64,000 bases of DNA. It comes from Granulosicoccus antarcticus IMCC3135 (GTDB taxonomy: Bacteria > Pseudomonadota > Gammaproteobacteria > Granulosicoccales > Granulosicoccaceae). Made by a program: the position numbers and the translations under genes. The stretch covers positions 5,700,501-5,764,500 of the forward strand of contig NZ_CP018632.1 of NCBI RefSeq assembly GCF_002215215.1. Direction: 5' to 3'. The stretch's first letter is position 1. Each line of letters starts with the position of its first letter. Under the pieces are notes generated by a model. The model worked only from the letters and a program-made list of their open reading frames with translations. It did no database searches and was not told the origin of the DNA. Shown here piece by piece: positions 19,459-29,658 of this stretch.

Positions 19459-20601
19459 TCAGCCACGCAGGTCGTCGAAGAATTTCTTCACACCACCCAG
19501 CCAGCTATGTGCCTGCGGGCTATGTCGCTGAGCATGATCGCCGCTGATTGCCTCGTGAAACTGCATCAGCAAATCACTCTGATCCTTGTTGAGGTTAATC
19601 GGTGTTTCCACACGCACCTTAGCCAGAAGATCACCAACAGCACCGCCACGTACCGGCTTCACACCCTTGCCGCGCAAGCGAAACGTCTTCTCTGTTTGCG
19701 TACCTGCTGGAACCTTGAGCTTCACCCGACCGTTCAGAGTAGGCACTTCCAACTCACCACCCACAGCCGCCGTAGCGAAATTGATGGGCACGCTGCACAG
19801 CAAATCTGCTCCGTCGCGCTGGAATATCGGGTGTGCCTTGACAACGATTGCAACGTACAGATCGCCAGCCGGACCACCACTATCACTTGCCTCGCCTTCA
19901 CCGGACAAACGAATCTTGTCACCGGTATCCACGCCAGCAGGAATCTTGACCGACAGCGTCTTCTCTTTCTGAGTACGTCCCTGGCCGCGACACTTCGGAC
20001 ACGGATCGGTAATGACCTTGCCCTTGCCACGACAGGAAGGACAGGTTTGCTGTACAGAAAAGAAACCTTGCTGCATACGGACCTGACCCACACCGTGGCA
20101 GGTTGAACAGGTAGAAGGTGACGTTCCTCGCTTGGCACCACTACCGTCACAGACGTCGCAGCCAACCATATTCGGAATCTTTATTTCGGTAGATGTACCG
20201 GCAACAGCTTCCTCGAGACTGATCTCAAGGTTGTACTGCAAATCATCACCACGGTACACCCGAGGGCCACCACCACCACGGCGACCACCGCCGAAAATAT
20301 CACCAAAGACATCACCGAAGATGTCGTTGATATCAGCACCGCCGCCGCCACCAAAGCCGCCGCCGCCAGGCTGATTACTGACTCCCGCATGACCAAACTG
20401 GTCATAGGCAGCCCGCTTTTCCTTGTTTTTCAGAATTTCGAAAGCCTCTTTGGCCTCCTTGAATTTCTCAATGGCCCCGTCGTCGTCCGTATTGCGATCG
20501 GGGTGGTACTTCATCGCAAGACGCCGGTAGGCTTTTTTCAGTTCTGCTTCGGACACGTCCTTGGAAACGCCCAAAACTTCGTAGTAATCCCGCTGCGCCA
20601 T
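19459..20601 (-). CDS. dnaJ: Chaperone DnaJ
   Basis: DnaJ (Hsp40) stimulates DnaK ATPase and hands over unfolded clients. The 380-residue protein has an N-terminal J domain with YHPDRN (HPD about residue 33) and a Gly/Phe-rich linker. Its zinc domain contains four CxxCxGxG-type repeats ([32 protein letters not shown]), and the C-terminal client-binding domains end in a dimerisation region. It is the last gene of hrcA-grpE-dnaK-dnaJ, separated from dnaK by about 210 bases that hold a terminator-like repeat. Confidence 0.98.
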   Translation of the reverse strand: MAQRDYYEVLGVSKDVSEAELKKAYRRLAMKYHPDRNTDDDGAIEKFKEAKEAFEILKNKEKRAAYDQFGHAGVSNQPGGGGFGGGGGADINDIFGDVFGDIFGGGRRGGGGPRVYRGDDLQYNLEISLEEAVAGTSTEIKIPNMVGCDVCDGSGAKRGTSPSTCSTCHGVGQVRMQQGFFSVQQTCPSCRGKGKVITDPCPKCRGQGRTQKEKTLSVKIPAGVDTGDKIRLSGEGEASDSGGPAGDLYVAIVVKAHPIFQRDGADLLCSVPINFATAAVGGELEVPTLNGRVKLKVPAGTQTEKTFRLRGKGVKPVRGGAVGDLLAKVRVETPINLNKDQSDLLMQFHEAISGDHAQRHSPQAHSWLGGVKKFFDDLRG

Positions 20602-20695
20602 GAATTATCGACCTGGTGTAACAATGCACGACTACAAGCAGAAGGCCTGCAGTCTTAGAAAAATACAGATTTGAAGAAGTGACAAGGATAAACGA

Positions 20696-20776
20696 CAAAA
20701 AGGTCGAAGGTCGTGATCAGTTGTTTCATCAGTGCTTGCGCACACTCTGAAATGCTCCGAACAGACCTTCGACCTT
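20696..20776 (-). terminator. dnaK-dnaJ intergenic terminator or attenuator
   Basis: AAGGTCGAAGGTC (20700-20712) and GACCTTCGACCTT (20764-20776) are a perfect 13-bp inverted repeat with a 51-nt loop. The loop holds a small GTGC-GCAA-GCAC hairpin. On the minus strand the stem runs directly into TTTTTG. It lies 39 bases after dnaK and would lower dnaJ expression relative to dnaK. Confidence 0.65.
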
Positions 20777-20814
20777 CCCTGTTTCAAGTCACCCTGGAGC
20801 GACCTGAAAGTTTA

Positions 20815-22749
20815 TCAGGAAGCTTTGTCTTCCTTGACTTCCTCGAACTCAGCGTCGACAGCATCATCAGCACCATCTTTGGAAGCTGATGCCTGGCCGC
20901 TTTCAGCATTTTCAGCTTCGGCTTCCGCATTCTGCTTGGCATAAGCTCGTTCTGCCAATTTGCCAGTCGCCTCACCCAGAGCTGCTGTCTTGGCATCGAT
21001 AGCTTCTTCATCTTCACCGGCAATTGCTTCACGCAACTCGGCAATCTTGCCTTCGATGTCAGTCTTCTCAGATTCTTCAACCTGGTCAGCCAGATCTGTC
21101 AGAGACTTCTGAGCTGCATGCATCAGCTGCTCGGCCTGGTTACGCTTGTCGATCAGGCTACGCAATTTCGCATCTTCAACAGCATGCTCTTCTGCATCCC
21201 GCACCATGGTTTCAATCTCTTCGTCCGACAGACCACTGGAGGCCTTGATGACGACAGACTGCTGCTTACCAGTTGCCTTGTCACGAGCCGATACATTCAT
21301 GATGCCGTTGGCATCGATATCGAAGATAACTTCGATCTGTGGCACACCTCTGGGCGCAGGAGGAATGTCTGCCAGATCAAATCGACCCAATGATTTGTTC
21401 GTATTAGCGATTTCACGCTCGCCTTGCAACACATGCACGGTCACGGCAGTCTGATTGTCATCAGCCGTAGAGAATACTTGCTGTGCCTTGGTAGGAATCG
21501 TAGTGTTCTTGTCGATCAGCTTGGTCATGACGCCACCCAGAGTCTCGATACCCAGAGACAGAGGAGTTACATCCAGCAGCAATACGTCCTTGACCTGACC
21601 GCCCAGTACACCACCCTGGATTGCCGCGCCAACAGCAACAGCTTCGTCCGGGTTGACATCCTTACGGGGTTCTTTACCGAAGAAGTCCTTGACTGTTTCC
21701 TGCACTTTAGGCATACGAGTCTGACCACCGACCATGATGACATCATGGATTTCGGAAGCCGACAGGCCTGCATCCTTCAGAGCAAGCTTGCATGGAGCAA
21801 CGGTACGTTGAATCAGATCTTCAACCAGTGATTCCAGCTTGGCACGTGTCACCTTGATGTTCAGGTGCTTGGGACCAGAGGCATCTGCCGTTACATAAGG
21901 CAGGTTCACATCGGTCTGCTGTGTGCTGGAAAGTTCGATCTTCGCTTTTTCAGCAGCTTCCTTCAGACGCTGCAGAGCCAGTGGATCATTATGCAGATCG
22001 ATACCGGATTCCTTCTTGAATTCTTCCGAGAGATACTCGATCAAACGGTTGTCGAAATCTTCGCCACCCAGGAAGGTGTCACCGTTGGTAGACAGCACTT
22101 CAAACTGGTGCTCGCCATCGACTTCGGCAATTTCAATGATAGAGATATCGAAGGTACCGCCACCCAGATCGTAGACCGCTACCGTTTTGTTACCGCGCTG
22201 CTTGTCCATGCCATAGGCAAGGGCTGCTGCGGTCGGCTCGTTGATGATGCGCTTTACTTCCAGACCGGCAATCCGTCCTGCATCTTTGGTTGCCTGGCGC
22301 TGGGAGTCATTGAAGTAGGCAGGAACCGTAATTACCGCTTCGGTGACCTTTTCGCCCAGATACTCTTCAGCAGTCTGCTTCATTTTCATCAGGATGCGCG
22401 CGGCAACTTCCGGCGGCGCCATACCTTTTCCAGCAGCCTCAACCCAAGCGTCACCGTTGTCCGCCTTGACGATCTTGTAGGGGACCAGCTCGATATCCTT
22501 CTGGACGGCTTCTTCTTCAAAGCGACGACCAATCAGTCGCTTGACCGCGTAAAGCGTGTTCTGTGGATTTGTAACAGCCTGACGTTTTGCAGGCTGACCG
22601 ACGATGACTTCGCCGTCGTCTGCAAATGCGACGATGGACGGAGTTGTACGATCGCCTTCTGCGTTCTCGATTACTCGGGGCTTGCCCCCTTCCATGACCG
22701 CGACACACGAATTCGTCGTGCCAAGATCGATTCCGATAATGGTACCCAT
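20815..22749 (-). CDS. dnaK: Chaperone DnaK (Hsp70)
   Basis: DnaK is the ATP-dependent Hsp70 chaperone. The 644-residue protein starts [22 protein letters not shown]. Its ATPase domain has [28 protein letters not shown] and [11 protein letters not shown]. The linker [15 protein letters not shown] leads to the substrate-binding domain. The C-terminal lid ends in an acidic tail, [11 protein letters not shown]. The order grpE-dnaK-dnaJ is standard. A candidate heat-shock promoter lies in the 214 bases between grpE and dnaK. Confidence 0.99.
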   Translation of the reverse strand: MGTIIGIDLGTTNSCVAVMEGGKPRVIENAEGDRTTPSIVAFADDGEVIVGQPAKRQAVTNPQNTLYAVKRLIGRRFEEEAVQKDIELVPYKIVKADNGDAWVEAAGKGMAPPEVAARILMKMKQTAEEYLGEKVTEAVITVPAYFNDSQRQATKDAGRIAGLEVKRIINEPTAAALAYGMDKQRGNKTVAVYDLGGGTFDISIIEIAEVDGEHQFEVLSTNGDTFLGGEDFDNRLIEYLSEEFKKESGIDLHNDPLALQRLKEAAEKAKIELSSTQQTDVNLPYVTADASGPKHLNIKVTRAKLESLVEDLIQRTVAPCKLALKDAGLSASEIHDVIMVGGQTRMPKVQETVKDFFGKEPRKDVNPDEAVAVGAAIQGGVLGGQVKDVLLLDVTPLSLGIETLGGVMTKLIDKNTTIPTKAQQVFSTADDNQTAVTVHVLQGEREIANTNKSLGRFDLADIPPAPRGVPQIEVIFDIDANGIMNVSARDKATGKQQSVVIKASSGLSDEEIETMVRDAEEHAVEDAKLRSLIDKRNQAEQLMHAAQKSLTDLADQVEESEKTDIEGKIAELREAIAGEDEEAIDAKTAALGEATGKLAERAYAKQNAEAEAENAESGQASASKDGADDAVDAEFEEVKEDKAS

Positions 22750-22827
22750 GATTTTAATCCTTTACTTTTAAATCAGATGTTGAAAAGACAGAACCCTCGA
22801 AGAGGCATTCTGTTCGTTGCAAAGATG

Positions 22828-22853
22828 ATGTGGCAGTCATGCTGAAATTCAAT
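22828..22853 (-). promoter_or_regulatory. Candidate sigma-32 promoter for dnaK
   Basis: On the minus strand ATTGAA (22853-22848) is followed after 14 bases by CCACAT (22833-22828). The sigma-32 consensus is CTTGAA, 13-15 bases, CCCCAT. The match is fair and sits about 80 bases upstream of dnaK. A TTGACA (22862-22857) just upstream lacks a partner -10 box. Confidence 0.35.
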
Positions 22854-22963
22854 AGTTGTCAACCATTTTCTGGCGTCAGACAGCCACTCAAGAGGGCATG
22901 AACACTGGCATTGTTGCAGCTTTACGAGGAGTGCGAACGATACCAGTGAACGTGGTTGCCGTA

Positions 22964-23671
22964 TTACTTGGCAACCATGACCAGAGCCGGTCGTACCAGC
23001 CGCTCGTTCAGGGTGTAGCCCTTCTGCATGACGGAAGCTACTGTATTGGCAGCCTTGCCTTCGATCTCTTGCATGGACATGGCCTGATGAAATTCAGGGT
23101 CGAATTTCTCGTCCACTGGATTCACTTCAAGAATGTTATTTTTCTCAAAAACCTGTGCCAGCATTTTCAGGGTAAGTTCGGCACCCTGCACGATCGATCC
23201 TGCATCGGCATCATCAGCCTGCGCTGCAGCCAGTCCCATCTCGAGACTGTCCTTGATAGGCAGCAGATCACTGACGATCCCTTCAAGTGCAAACTTACGC
23301 GCCTTGGTTACATCGTTCTGAGCTCGCTTGCGCTGGTTTTCCATCTCGGCCTGCAGACGCACCAGGCGATCCCAGTTTTCCGCAGCACGTCCTTCAGCGT
23401 CAACCAACTGTGAACGCAGTTGATCCAGCTCACTCAGCGGCTCTTCTTCCTCGCCCATTCGCTGCTCTCCAAACCCTAAAGGGTCATTTTGAGCATCAGC
23501 AGAACCTGCGTCCTGACCGGCACCAGAGGTGTTAGCTCCCTGGGCGGTTTGATCTTCCGACGATGCACGTATGTCCTGCTCATCCACCACGTCATAAGAC
23601 GCGGCATCAAGCGTTATATCGTCAACGGATTCGTTGCGCGCATTGTCAGACGTTTCAGTCTTGTCTGGCAT
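22964..23671 (-). CDS. grpE: Nucleotide exchange factor GrpE
   Basis: GrpE drives ADP release from DnaK. The 235-residue protein has an unusually long acidic, low-complexity N-terminus (about the first 75 residues). The GrpE coiled coil follows (DRLVRLQAEMENQRKRAQND near residue 100), then the C-terminal beta domain with FDPEFHQAMSMQE and NTVASVMQKGYTLNERLVRPALVMV. It lies between hrcA and dnaK on the same strand, 51 bases after hrcA. Confidence 0.97.
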   Translation of the reverse strand: MPDKTETSDNARNESVDDITLDAASYDVVDEQDIRASSEDQTAQGANTSGAGQDAGSADAQNDPLGFGEQRMGEEEEPLSELDQLRSQLVDAEGRAAENWDRLVRLQAEMENQRKRAQNDVTKARKFALEGIVSDLLPIKDSLEMGLAAAQADDADAGSIVQGAELTLKMLAQVFEKNNILEVNPVDEKFDPEFHQAMSMQEIEGKAANTVASVMQKGYTLNERLVRPALVMVAK

Positions 23672-23722
23672 AATTGGTTAGAAACTCTCTGGGATGATTA
23701 AATCGCTTCGCGAATATAGGTG

Positions 23723-24802
23723 CTAATTACGCATGTTCAAGGCGGCACTGAGTAGTTTGGAGGTGACATCCACTACAGGAATGACTTGTGCGTATGACAT
23801 GCGCTTGGGGCCAACGACCCCCAGCACTCCCAGAAGTTTACCGTTGATTTCATAAGGTGCGGTCACGACGCTACATTCACCAAGCGCATCATAACCGGAC
23901 TCGCGTCCAATGAAAATCTGCACACCGTCGGCAGAGACGCAACGCTCCAGCAAATGGAAGATATCGCGTTTTTGCTGAAAAGCATTGAAAAGATCCCGCA
24001 GCTTGCTGACATCTCCCAGATCGGCATGCCCCAACAGGTTGCTCTCACCCGCCATCAGCATGCTGTCTTCATTGTCTTCAGCCTCATCGGGTCCGAATAC
24101 CTGGCCTGCGACATCAATCATGCGCTGCATGGAATTCCCCATATCCTCGCGCGTCCGCTCCAGATCCTTGCGCATACGGTCACGCACTTCTGCCAATGGT
24201 CGCCCCAGATACACCTCATTGAGTTCGCGAGCAAATTCGGCCAGCTCATCCTTGCTGTAATTGCGCTGTACGTGAATGATGCGATTCTGTACATCATCAT
24301 CACTGATGATAAGAATGACCAGAACCCGCTGATCGGAAAGTGGCAGAAACTCTACCTGCTGGAGTGGTTTTTCCTCTCGCCTCGGCACGGTCACCATACC
24401 GGCCATTCGCGTAAAGTTCGACAGGTAGTTTGACGCTATCTTGACTAGCGCCTGGTCGTTCAAAGAGGGGTCCAACAACGTGCGAATGTGCTCGATGGTT
24501 CCTTTTTCAGGCGGCTTGACATCAAGAAGCTTGTCTACGAAGACCCGAAAGGCTGCCGAAGTAGGTACTCGACCCGATGAGGTGTGCGGGGATTTCAACA
24601 GCCCCATATGCTCAAGATCACCCATGACATTTCGTACCGAAGCGGCACTGATGTCGATACCGGGCAGCCTCGATAGCGTCCGGGAACCTACAGGTGTGCC
24701 CTGTTCGATGTAATGATCAACAAGCAACTTGAGTATATGCTGCTCTCGTTCGGTGAATTCATACACCGGGTTGGCTGTCATGAAATCTGTTTCATTCCGC
24801 AA
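23723..24802 (-). CDS. hrcA: Heat-inducible transcription repressor HrcA
   Basis: HrcA represses heat-shock operons by binding the CIRCE operator, with GroEL as a folding-dependent corepressor. The 359-residue protein has the N-terminal winged helix ([28 protein letters not shown], then [16 protein letters not shown] and SGRVPT). It ends in [25 protein letters not shown], both family hallmarks. TTG 24802 is preceded by AAGG six bases upstream; an ATG seven codons later is the alternative. HrcA is absent from enteric bacteria but known in some other gammaproteobacterial lineages. I found no CIRCE in its leader or elsewhere in the heat-shock cluster. Confidence 0.95.
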   Translation of the reverse strand: MRNETDFMTANPVYEFTEREQHILKLLVDHYIEQGTPVGSRTLSRLPGIDISAASVRNVMGDLEHMGLLKSPHTSSGRVPTSAAFRVFVDKLLDVKPPEKGTIEHIRTLLDPSLNDQALVKIASNYLSNFTRMAGMVTVPRREEKPLQQVEFLPLSDQRVLVILIISDDDVQNRIIHVQRNYSKDELAEFARELNEVYLGRPLAEVRDRMRKDLERTREDMGNSMQRMIDVAGQVFGPDEAEDNEDSMLMAGESNLLGHADLGDVSKLRDLFNAFQQKRDIFHLLERCVSADGVQIFIGRESGYDALGECSVVTAPYEINGKLLGVLGVVGPKRMSYAQVIPVVDVTSKLLSAALNMRN

Positions 24803-24909
24803 TTAATGCCTTATTGAGTGACAATACAGGTAGCAGGAGTCGTCATTGCACTACCAACAACGATAAACTAAGTCTCATTTCGTTTCCAATCAAGCATTTA
24901 ATTCTCACA

Positions 24910-26127
24910 ATGCCACGTAAAATCACACAATCCGTTCAAGTTGGCCCAGTGACCGTCGGAGGCGCCGCACCGATTGTGGTCCAGTCGATGACTAATACGG
25001 ACACCGAGGATGCCATTCGTACTGTCGCACAGATTGCTGATCTGGCGCGCGCAGGTTCAGAACTGGTACGTATTACGGTGAACACCGAGGCTGCTGCCAA
25101 TGCAGTACCCGAAATCCGCGATCGTCTGCTGAAAATGGATCTGGATGTACCTCTGGTTGGAGATTTCCATTTCAATGGTCATAAACTGCTATCGGCAGTG
25201 CCGGATTGCGCAACTGCTTTGGCAAAGTACAGGATAAACCCGGGCAACGTAGGGCGTGGCGCGAAACGCGACGAGCAGTTCGCACAAATGATCGAAATTG
25301 CGGCCCGCCATGACAAACCGGTACGAATCGGAGCCAACTGGGGCAGCCTGGACCAGGAGCTACTGGCCCGCCTGCTTGATGAAAATGCTTCAAGAACACA
25401 TCCCAAACCACTGGAACAGATCAACCGCGAAGCTGTGATCAAATCTGCTCTGGATAGCGCGGCACGCGCCGAAGAGTTGGGCCTGTCCAGAAACAAGATC
25501 ATCCTGTCATGCAAGATGAGCCGTGTGCAAGACCTGGTACAGGTCTACGAATCTCTGGCCTCTCAGTGTGACTACGCCCTGCATCTGGGCCTGACTGAAG
25601 CGGGTATGGGCTCCAAGGGAATCGTGGCCTCAACAGCGGCTCTGGCCATACTTCTGCAACAAGGCATCGGCGATACCATTCGTATCTCACTGACGCCGGA
25701 GCCCGGTGGCGATCGCACCAAAGAGGTCGTGGTCGGTCAGGAAATTCTGCAAACCATGGGATTACGCTCCTTCACGCCCATGGTTACCGCCTGCCCCGGG
25801 TGTGGTCGAACCAGCAGCACCTATTTCCAGGAGCTTGCCAGTCGTATCCAGACCTATCTGCGGGACAGCATGCCGGGCTGGAAAGCGGACCATCCGGGAG
25901 TGGCAGACATGTCTGTTGCCGTCATGGGCTGCGTGGTCAATGGTCCCGGGGAAAGCAAGCATGCCAATATCGGTATCAGCCTGCCAGGCACCGGTGAACG
26001 ACCGATCGCCCCCGTGTACATTGATGGCGAAAAGGCCATGACACTCAAGGGTGATCATATTGCCGAAGAATTTCAGCAGATCGTCGATGAATACGTACAG
26101 ACGCACTATCGGGCCGAGAGTGCCTGA
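24910..26127 (+). CDS. ispG: 4-hydroxy-3-methylbut-2-enyl diphosphate synthase
   Basis: IspG is the 4Fe-4S enzyme that converts methylerythritol cyclodiphosphate to HMBPP in isoprenoid synthesis. Starting at ATG 24910 the protein has 405 residues. The TIM-barrel half shows [14 protein letters not shown] and YRINPGNVG. The C-terminal half carries the cluster Cys in [10 protein letters not shown] and [21 protein letters not shown]. An earlier in-frame start (24814) would add 32 residues with no homology and overlap the region upstream of hrcA. The gene is divergent from hrcA. Confidence 0.97.
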   Translation: MPRKITQSVQVGPVTVGGAAPIVVQSMTNTDTEDAIRTVAQIADLARAGSELVRITVNTEAAANAVPEIRDRLLKMDLDVPLVGDFHFNGHKLLSAVPDCATALAKYRINPGNVGRGAKRDEQFAQMIEIAARHDKPVRIGANWGSLDQELLARLLDENASRTHPKPLEQINREAVIKSALDSAARAEELGLSRNKIILSCKMSRVQDLVQVYESLASQCDYALHLGLTEAGMGSKGIVASTAALAILLQQGIGDTIRISLTPEPGGDRTKEVVVGQEILQTMGLRSFTPMVTACPGCGRTSSTYFQELASRIQTYLRDSMPGWKADHPGVADMSVAVMGCVVNGPGESKHANIGISLPGTGERPIAPVYIDGEKAMTLKGDHIAEEFQQIVDEYVQTHYRAESA

Positions 26128-26301
26128 CGTTCGTATTCCCATCGTCCTCATGTCACGCCGACATCACGGCACATTCAGTTTCCATGCGTCGAACTCATTG
26201 GCGCTCAGCCCCAGATGAATCTGCCATGGAACAGGTTCGAATCCGCCACGCCACCTCTGACACCGGGTAAACAGTCGCTGACGCTGCCATTCCGGGGCTC
26301 G

Positions 26302-27501
26302 ATGAGCACCATTGAGCCCGTTATAATCATCGGTGCAGGTCTGGCGGGCTGCTGGACTGCACGCTTGCTGGCAGAGCATGGCCTGCCGGTACGATTGATC
26401 GATTCTCATCAAGGGGTCGCCCATGCGGCATCGGGCAATCCGGCTGGCATCGTCAAACCCTATGTCACACGAACTCCCTGCCTGGCCATGGACTTCCATG
26501 TGGCAGCACACCAATATCTGTTGCAGCAACTTCGCTCAAAACCGGACATTCGCCAATCCAGTGCCAACGAAGCCCTTTTCAATGACATCGGTGTTCTGCA
26601 GCTGGTCGAGCAGGCATACCCGGAATCAGCACACTATGGCTCTGTAACCCGGACAGAGGCACAAACTCTGGCAGGCCTTGCAATGATGGGCGGAGCATTG
26701 CATTTCAAAAACAGTGGCTGGCTGAATCCGGGCGAACTGTGTCGCAGCCTGGTCAAACATCCGGGTATCACACTATCAACCGGATGCACTATCTCGAGCA
26801 TCAATCGCATCCAGCTGCCACAACTGAAAAACGGCTGGCAGCTAGTCACAGCCGAGGGCAAGCAGTATCGGGCCGTGCGACTGGTACTGGCCTCTGGCAG
26901 TGCGTTGAATGGGTTCCAGCAAACACATGCCCTGCCCATTACCGCTGCACGGGGGCAAATCAGTCGATTCGGGCTGCAAGACGACTCACCACGCCCACAG
27001 TGTGTCGTCAACGGCAAGCACTACATCATCCCGGACGGTGACACCGTACTGGTGGGAGCCACGTTCGATCGTGACATTGTCGATGAGCGCGTCAACTTGC
27101 AGGATCACACCCGCAACCTGTCGGGACTTCGGCAAACAGCCCCCTCATTACGAGTTCATGACACCGCTCTGGCAGGCTATGCGGGTGTGCGAGCAACAAC
27201 ACCTGATCGTCTGCCCATGGTCGGCCCAGCTCCGGATACAGAACAGATCGCTTCAGTTTATGCGGACCTGAAACATGGCAGGCCGCTGCATGAGCTTCCC
27301 GCTCTGCCCTGTCACGAAGGACTGTACGTGCTCGGTGGACTCGGCTCCAGAGGCATTGTCAGTGCGCCACTGGCGGCAAACATACTGACCCAGCTACTGA
27401 TGCACCTCAGCACGGAGTCATGGAAGCAATGGGCTCCCTTGCTGAATCCCGCTCGATTCCAGATTCGGGATATAAAGCGGGGTAAAGTCAGAACATCATG
27501 A
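26302..27501 (+). CDS. mnmC: FAD-dependent cmnm5(s2)U34 oxidoreductase, C-terminal domain of MnmC
   Basis: This domain demodifies cmnm5s2U34 to nm5s2U34 on tRNA before methylation. It has an N-terminal Rossmann FAD loop (IIIGAGLAGCWTARLLAEHG) and DAO-family features: ASGNPAGIVKPYVTR, HFKNSGWLNPGELCRSLVKH, AGVRATTPDRLPMVGPAPD and LGGLGSRGIVSAPLAAN. These match the MnmC oxidoreductase half. The methyltransferase half that precedes it in the bifunctional enzyme is missing. I take ATG 26302; an in-frame ATG at 26215 would add 29 non-homologous residues. The last codons overlap the next gene by four bases. Confidence 0.85.
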   Translation: MSTIEPVIIIGAGLAGCWTARLLAEHGLPVRLIDSHQGVAHAASGNPAGIVKPYVTRTPCLAMDFHVAAHQYLLQQLRSKPDIRQSSANEALFNDIGVLQLVEQAYPESAHYGSVTRTEAQTLAGLAMMGGALHFKNSGWLNPGELCRSLVKHPGITLSTGCTISSINRIQLPQLKNGWQLVTAEGKQYRAVRLVLASGSALNGFQQTHALPITAARGQISRFGLQDDSPRPQCVVNGKHYIIPDGDTVLVGATFDRDIVDERVNLQDHTRNLSGLRQTAPSLRVHDTALAGYAGVRATTPDRLPMVGPAPDTEQIASVYADLKHGRPLHELPALPCHEGLYVLGGLGSRGIVSAPLAANILTQLLMHLSTESWKQWAPLLNPARFQIRDIKRGKVRTS

Positions 27502-28325
27502 ATCGAAATGAGACACTAGCTCAAGGCGTTCTGGCTCGTGAACCTGCCATGCTCTCGCAAGCCATCACCTTGGCAGAATCCAACCTGGCAGCTCATAGGG
27601 CACAGGCACAAGATATACTGCAACGCCTGCTATCGCGAACCGGCAAAGCCATGCGCATCGGCATCAGCGGTGCTCCGGGGGGCGGCAAGAGCAGGCTCAT
27701 TGAAGCTTTGGGGCTGCGCCTGATCGAACAGGGACACAGGGTTGCAGTACTGGCTATCGATTCAAGCAGCCAACCTGGCGGCGGCAACACCCCGGATGAC
27801 AAGACTCGCATGGCGCAATTATCACTGCGCGATGAAGCTTATGTACGCCACTCCCTCACAAGCGGGCATCCTGATAGCGATACACGAGTGAGCCGCGAGT
27901 CTTTGCTTCTGTGCGAAGCCGCAGGCTTTGATGTCATCCTGGTCGAGACTGTCGGGGTTGCTCAAACAGAAGCAGGGATATCAAAGATGGTTGATTGCTG
28001 TCTGCTACTGGTGTCAGGCGCCGATGATGAGCTGCAGAGTATCGAGAAAGGCATGCTGGAGCTGGCAGATATCGTTGCCGTCAACAAGGCCGACGGCAAC
28101 ACGATCAATGACGCCGGACAAGCCCGAGCGACCTCGACCTGTCAACATGCCTTGTCTCTTCTCCAGCCAGCTTCCAGCTGGAAGCCTGTCGCACTTACCT
28201 GCAGTGCAACCACAGGCGATGGCCTGGACGAACTCTGGCAAAACGTTCGCACGCACCGACGACAGATGATTGATACCGGAGAACTGGTGGAGCGACGCGA
28301 ACAACAGCGTATTAGCTGGACGTGA
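27498..28325 (+). CDS. meaB: MeaB/ArgK-type GTPase, ends at an in-frame TGA
   Basis: MeaB is a G3E P-loop GTPase that protects and reactivates methylmalonyl-CoA mutase. The product has 275 residues: Walker A GISGAPGGGKS (about residues 51-61), DDKTRMAQLSL, LLLCEAAGFDVILVETVGVAQTE with the switch/Walker B region, and VNKADG for base recognition. The usual SILGDKTRM and SLGGVA segments are diverged (NTPDDKTRM, SDTRVS). Family members run about 40-60 residues further into a dimerisation helix that starts W-x-W. Here the frame reads W-T-TGA-S-M-V and continues open for 65 more codons. So the gene is truncated by a nonsense codon at the second Trp, is read through, or holds a sequence error. It overlaps mnmC by four bases. 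Confidence 0.85.
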   Translation: MNRNETLAQGVLAREPAMLSQAITLAESNLAAHRAQAQDILQRLLSRTGKAMRIGISGAPGGGKSRLIEALGLRLIEQGHRVAVLAIDSSSQPGGGNTPDDKTRMAQLSLRDEAYVRHSLTSGHPDSDTRVSRESLLLCEAAGFDVILVETVGVAQTEAGISKMVDCCLLLVSGADDELQSIEKGMLELADIVAVNKADGNTINDAGQARATSTCQHALSLLQPASSWKPVALTCSATTGDGLDELWQNVRTHRRQMIDTGELVERREQQRISWT

Positions 28326-28520
28326 TCAATGGTCAGCCAGCGCTTGCTGTCGTCACTGCGTGAAAAACCCGAACTACAACTCCTGGCACACGATACAGAC
28401 TCGGCAGTACGTCAACAGAAACTGACCGTCCTGCACGTCGCTAATGCAATACGGGCGGCGTGGCATCCAGACTATCTGATTGCATGGATTTCTCCTGAAC
28501 CAGAACCCAAGGTGCGGTAA
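28326..28520 (+). pseudogene. 3' part of meaB, beyond the in-frame TGA
   Basis: This is the same reading frame as meaB, separated only by TGA 28323-28325. It encodes a helical segment (MVSQRLLSSLREKPELQLLA, then a TVLHVANAIRAAW end) that looks like the C-terminal dimerisation arm of MeaB. An ATG at 28329 could in principle allow reinitiation. The last 80 bases overlap tail-to-tail with the DUF2288 gene, and the final 18 or so residues look like run-on beyond the family's normal end. Confidence 0.6.
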
Positions 28521-28809
28521 CCACGCACCAGAATTCTGGCTCACGAGCCGTCCAGTCACGAGCATCATCATCACTGGCCCGCCTCAGGACCCCACTGTCG
28601 AGCCACTTTTTGAGCATCTCGACATCATCACGGGTCAGGCATTCTGCTGTCTCAACGAGGTCGAGCTCCACAGAAACATGAATGACGACGCCGCGTGCAA
28701 AATGTCTTACCAGCTCCGACCAGGCAATGATCGCTGTTTCACCATTCAAATCGGATGACAGATTTTCATCGCCAGGCTCAAGGGTGCTTTTCTTGTCGTC
28801 GTCATTCAT
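28441..28809 (-). CDS. DUF2288 family protein
   Basis: The 122-residue soluble protein matches, from memory, the DUF2288 pattern: ETAIIAWSELVRHFARGVV, LDLVETAECLTRDD, WLDSGVLRRASDDDARDW and FWCVVTAPWVLVQE. No function is established for the family. The acidic N-terminus (about 25 residues) precedes the domain. It is eight bases upstream of the DUF2959 stop side on the same strand and converges with the meaB remnant. Confidence 0.8.
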   Translation of the reverse strand: MNDDDKKSTLEPGDENLSSDLNGETAIIAWSELVRHFARGVVIHVSVELDLVETAECLTRDDVEMLKKWLDSGVLRRASDDDARDWTAREPEFWCVVTAPWVLVQEKSMQSDSLDATPPVLH

Positions 28810-28816
28810 GAGTCAA

Positions 28817-29458
28817 TCACTTCATCTGCTTGATGAATTCATCTGATCGAGCGATCGACTGATTCAGACGCTGAATCAGAACACCAATATCGCCTTCCAG
28901 ATTACTGTATGTACTTTTAAGTGAGCCTACAGCCTGTGCATTCAGGTTGTGCTTGAGATACAGCACATTATCGTGCAATGAGGCCAGTATTGGCTTCATG
29001 CTGGCTTCCGCCTGCTTCATGCTTTTAAGCATTTCCTTGTAACGCGCTTCCGTATCAGCAAGCTTGCTCTCACTGTCACGTCGCAACACCTCATCGTTAT
29101 AGGTCTTGTTTTCCTTGCGCCACTCAGCAAACAGATCCTTGGCTACCTCTTCCGTTTCCTCGATCTGCTCGCTGACCTCTTCGGCGGCATCCTTGCTGCT
29201 TTCGTATTCCTTGTCGAGTCGATCATAGGCTTTCTTGAGATTGGTGTTCTCGATGGTCACGATATTGCCGAATCGCTCCAGAGCATCCTGGAATTCTTCC
29301 TGCGCATCTTTTTGAGCATTGCGCGTGTCCTTCACATTGCCCACCAGCAAATCGCGCTTGTGAATTCCGACCTTTTCGAGTGTGTTGTACTTCACTGTTG
29401 CACAGCTGGTCAGTAGCACTACAGCTACCACCAACATCGCATTCTTCATGAAACGCAT
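28817..29458 (-). CDS. DUF2959-type lipoprotein
   Basis: The 213-residue protein begins with a lipoprotein signal peptide, MRFMKNAMLVVAVVLLTSC, with the lipobox LTSC at Cys19. The mature part is nearly all charged helix and should form an extended coiled coil (about 45-210). It opens YNTLEKVGIHKRDLLVGNVK, which I recognise as DUF2959. Known members have no defined role; the layout suggests a periplasmic coiled coil tethered to the membrane. ATG at 29458 or at codon 4 may both serve as start. Confidence 0.8.
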   Translation of the reverse strand: MRFMKNAMLVVAVVLLTSCATVKYNTLEKVGIHKRDLLVGNVKDTRNAQKDAQEEFQDALERFGNIVTIENTNLKKAYDRLDKEYESSKDAAEEVSEQIEETEEVAKDLFAEWRKENKTYNDEVLRRDSESKLADTEARYKEMLKSMKQAEASMKPILASLHDNVLYLKHNLNAQAVGSLKSTYSNLEGDIGVLIQRLNQSIARSDEFIKQMK

Positions 29459-29658
29459 ATTCTTCGACTGTCTACAGGGTTTGACATCAATAATATCATG
29501 ACGGTCCGTTCGCCCGTTCAGTGTTGTCGGACCTACAGATGTTATTCTGGAGCCGTGGATTGAAGAGAAACTGTTGATTTATCGCCAATCCATGAGCGAT
29601 TAATAGCGCTAATGAGCCATTTCACACCAGCATTACAGATAACCTCGGGACATTGACG

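Noticed and set aside
21865-22845. Long open frame of 326 codons on the plus strand inside dnaK
   Set aside because: It lies entirely antisense to an unmistakable dnaK gene, with no ribosome site or recognisable product. Such frames arise from the codon bias of the real gene.
24803-24909. CIRCE operator upstream of hrcA
   Set aside because: GAGTGACAA on the plus strand resembles one half-site, but the partner nine bases away does not match.
27498-28520. General reassignment of TGA to tryptophan
   Set aside because: TGA ends many well-conserved genes in this window, for example prpE, pccB and ispG, at expected lengths.
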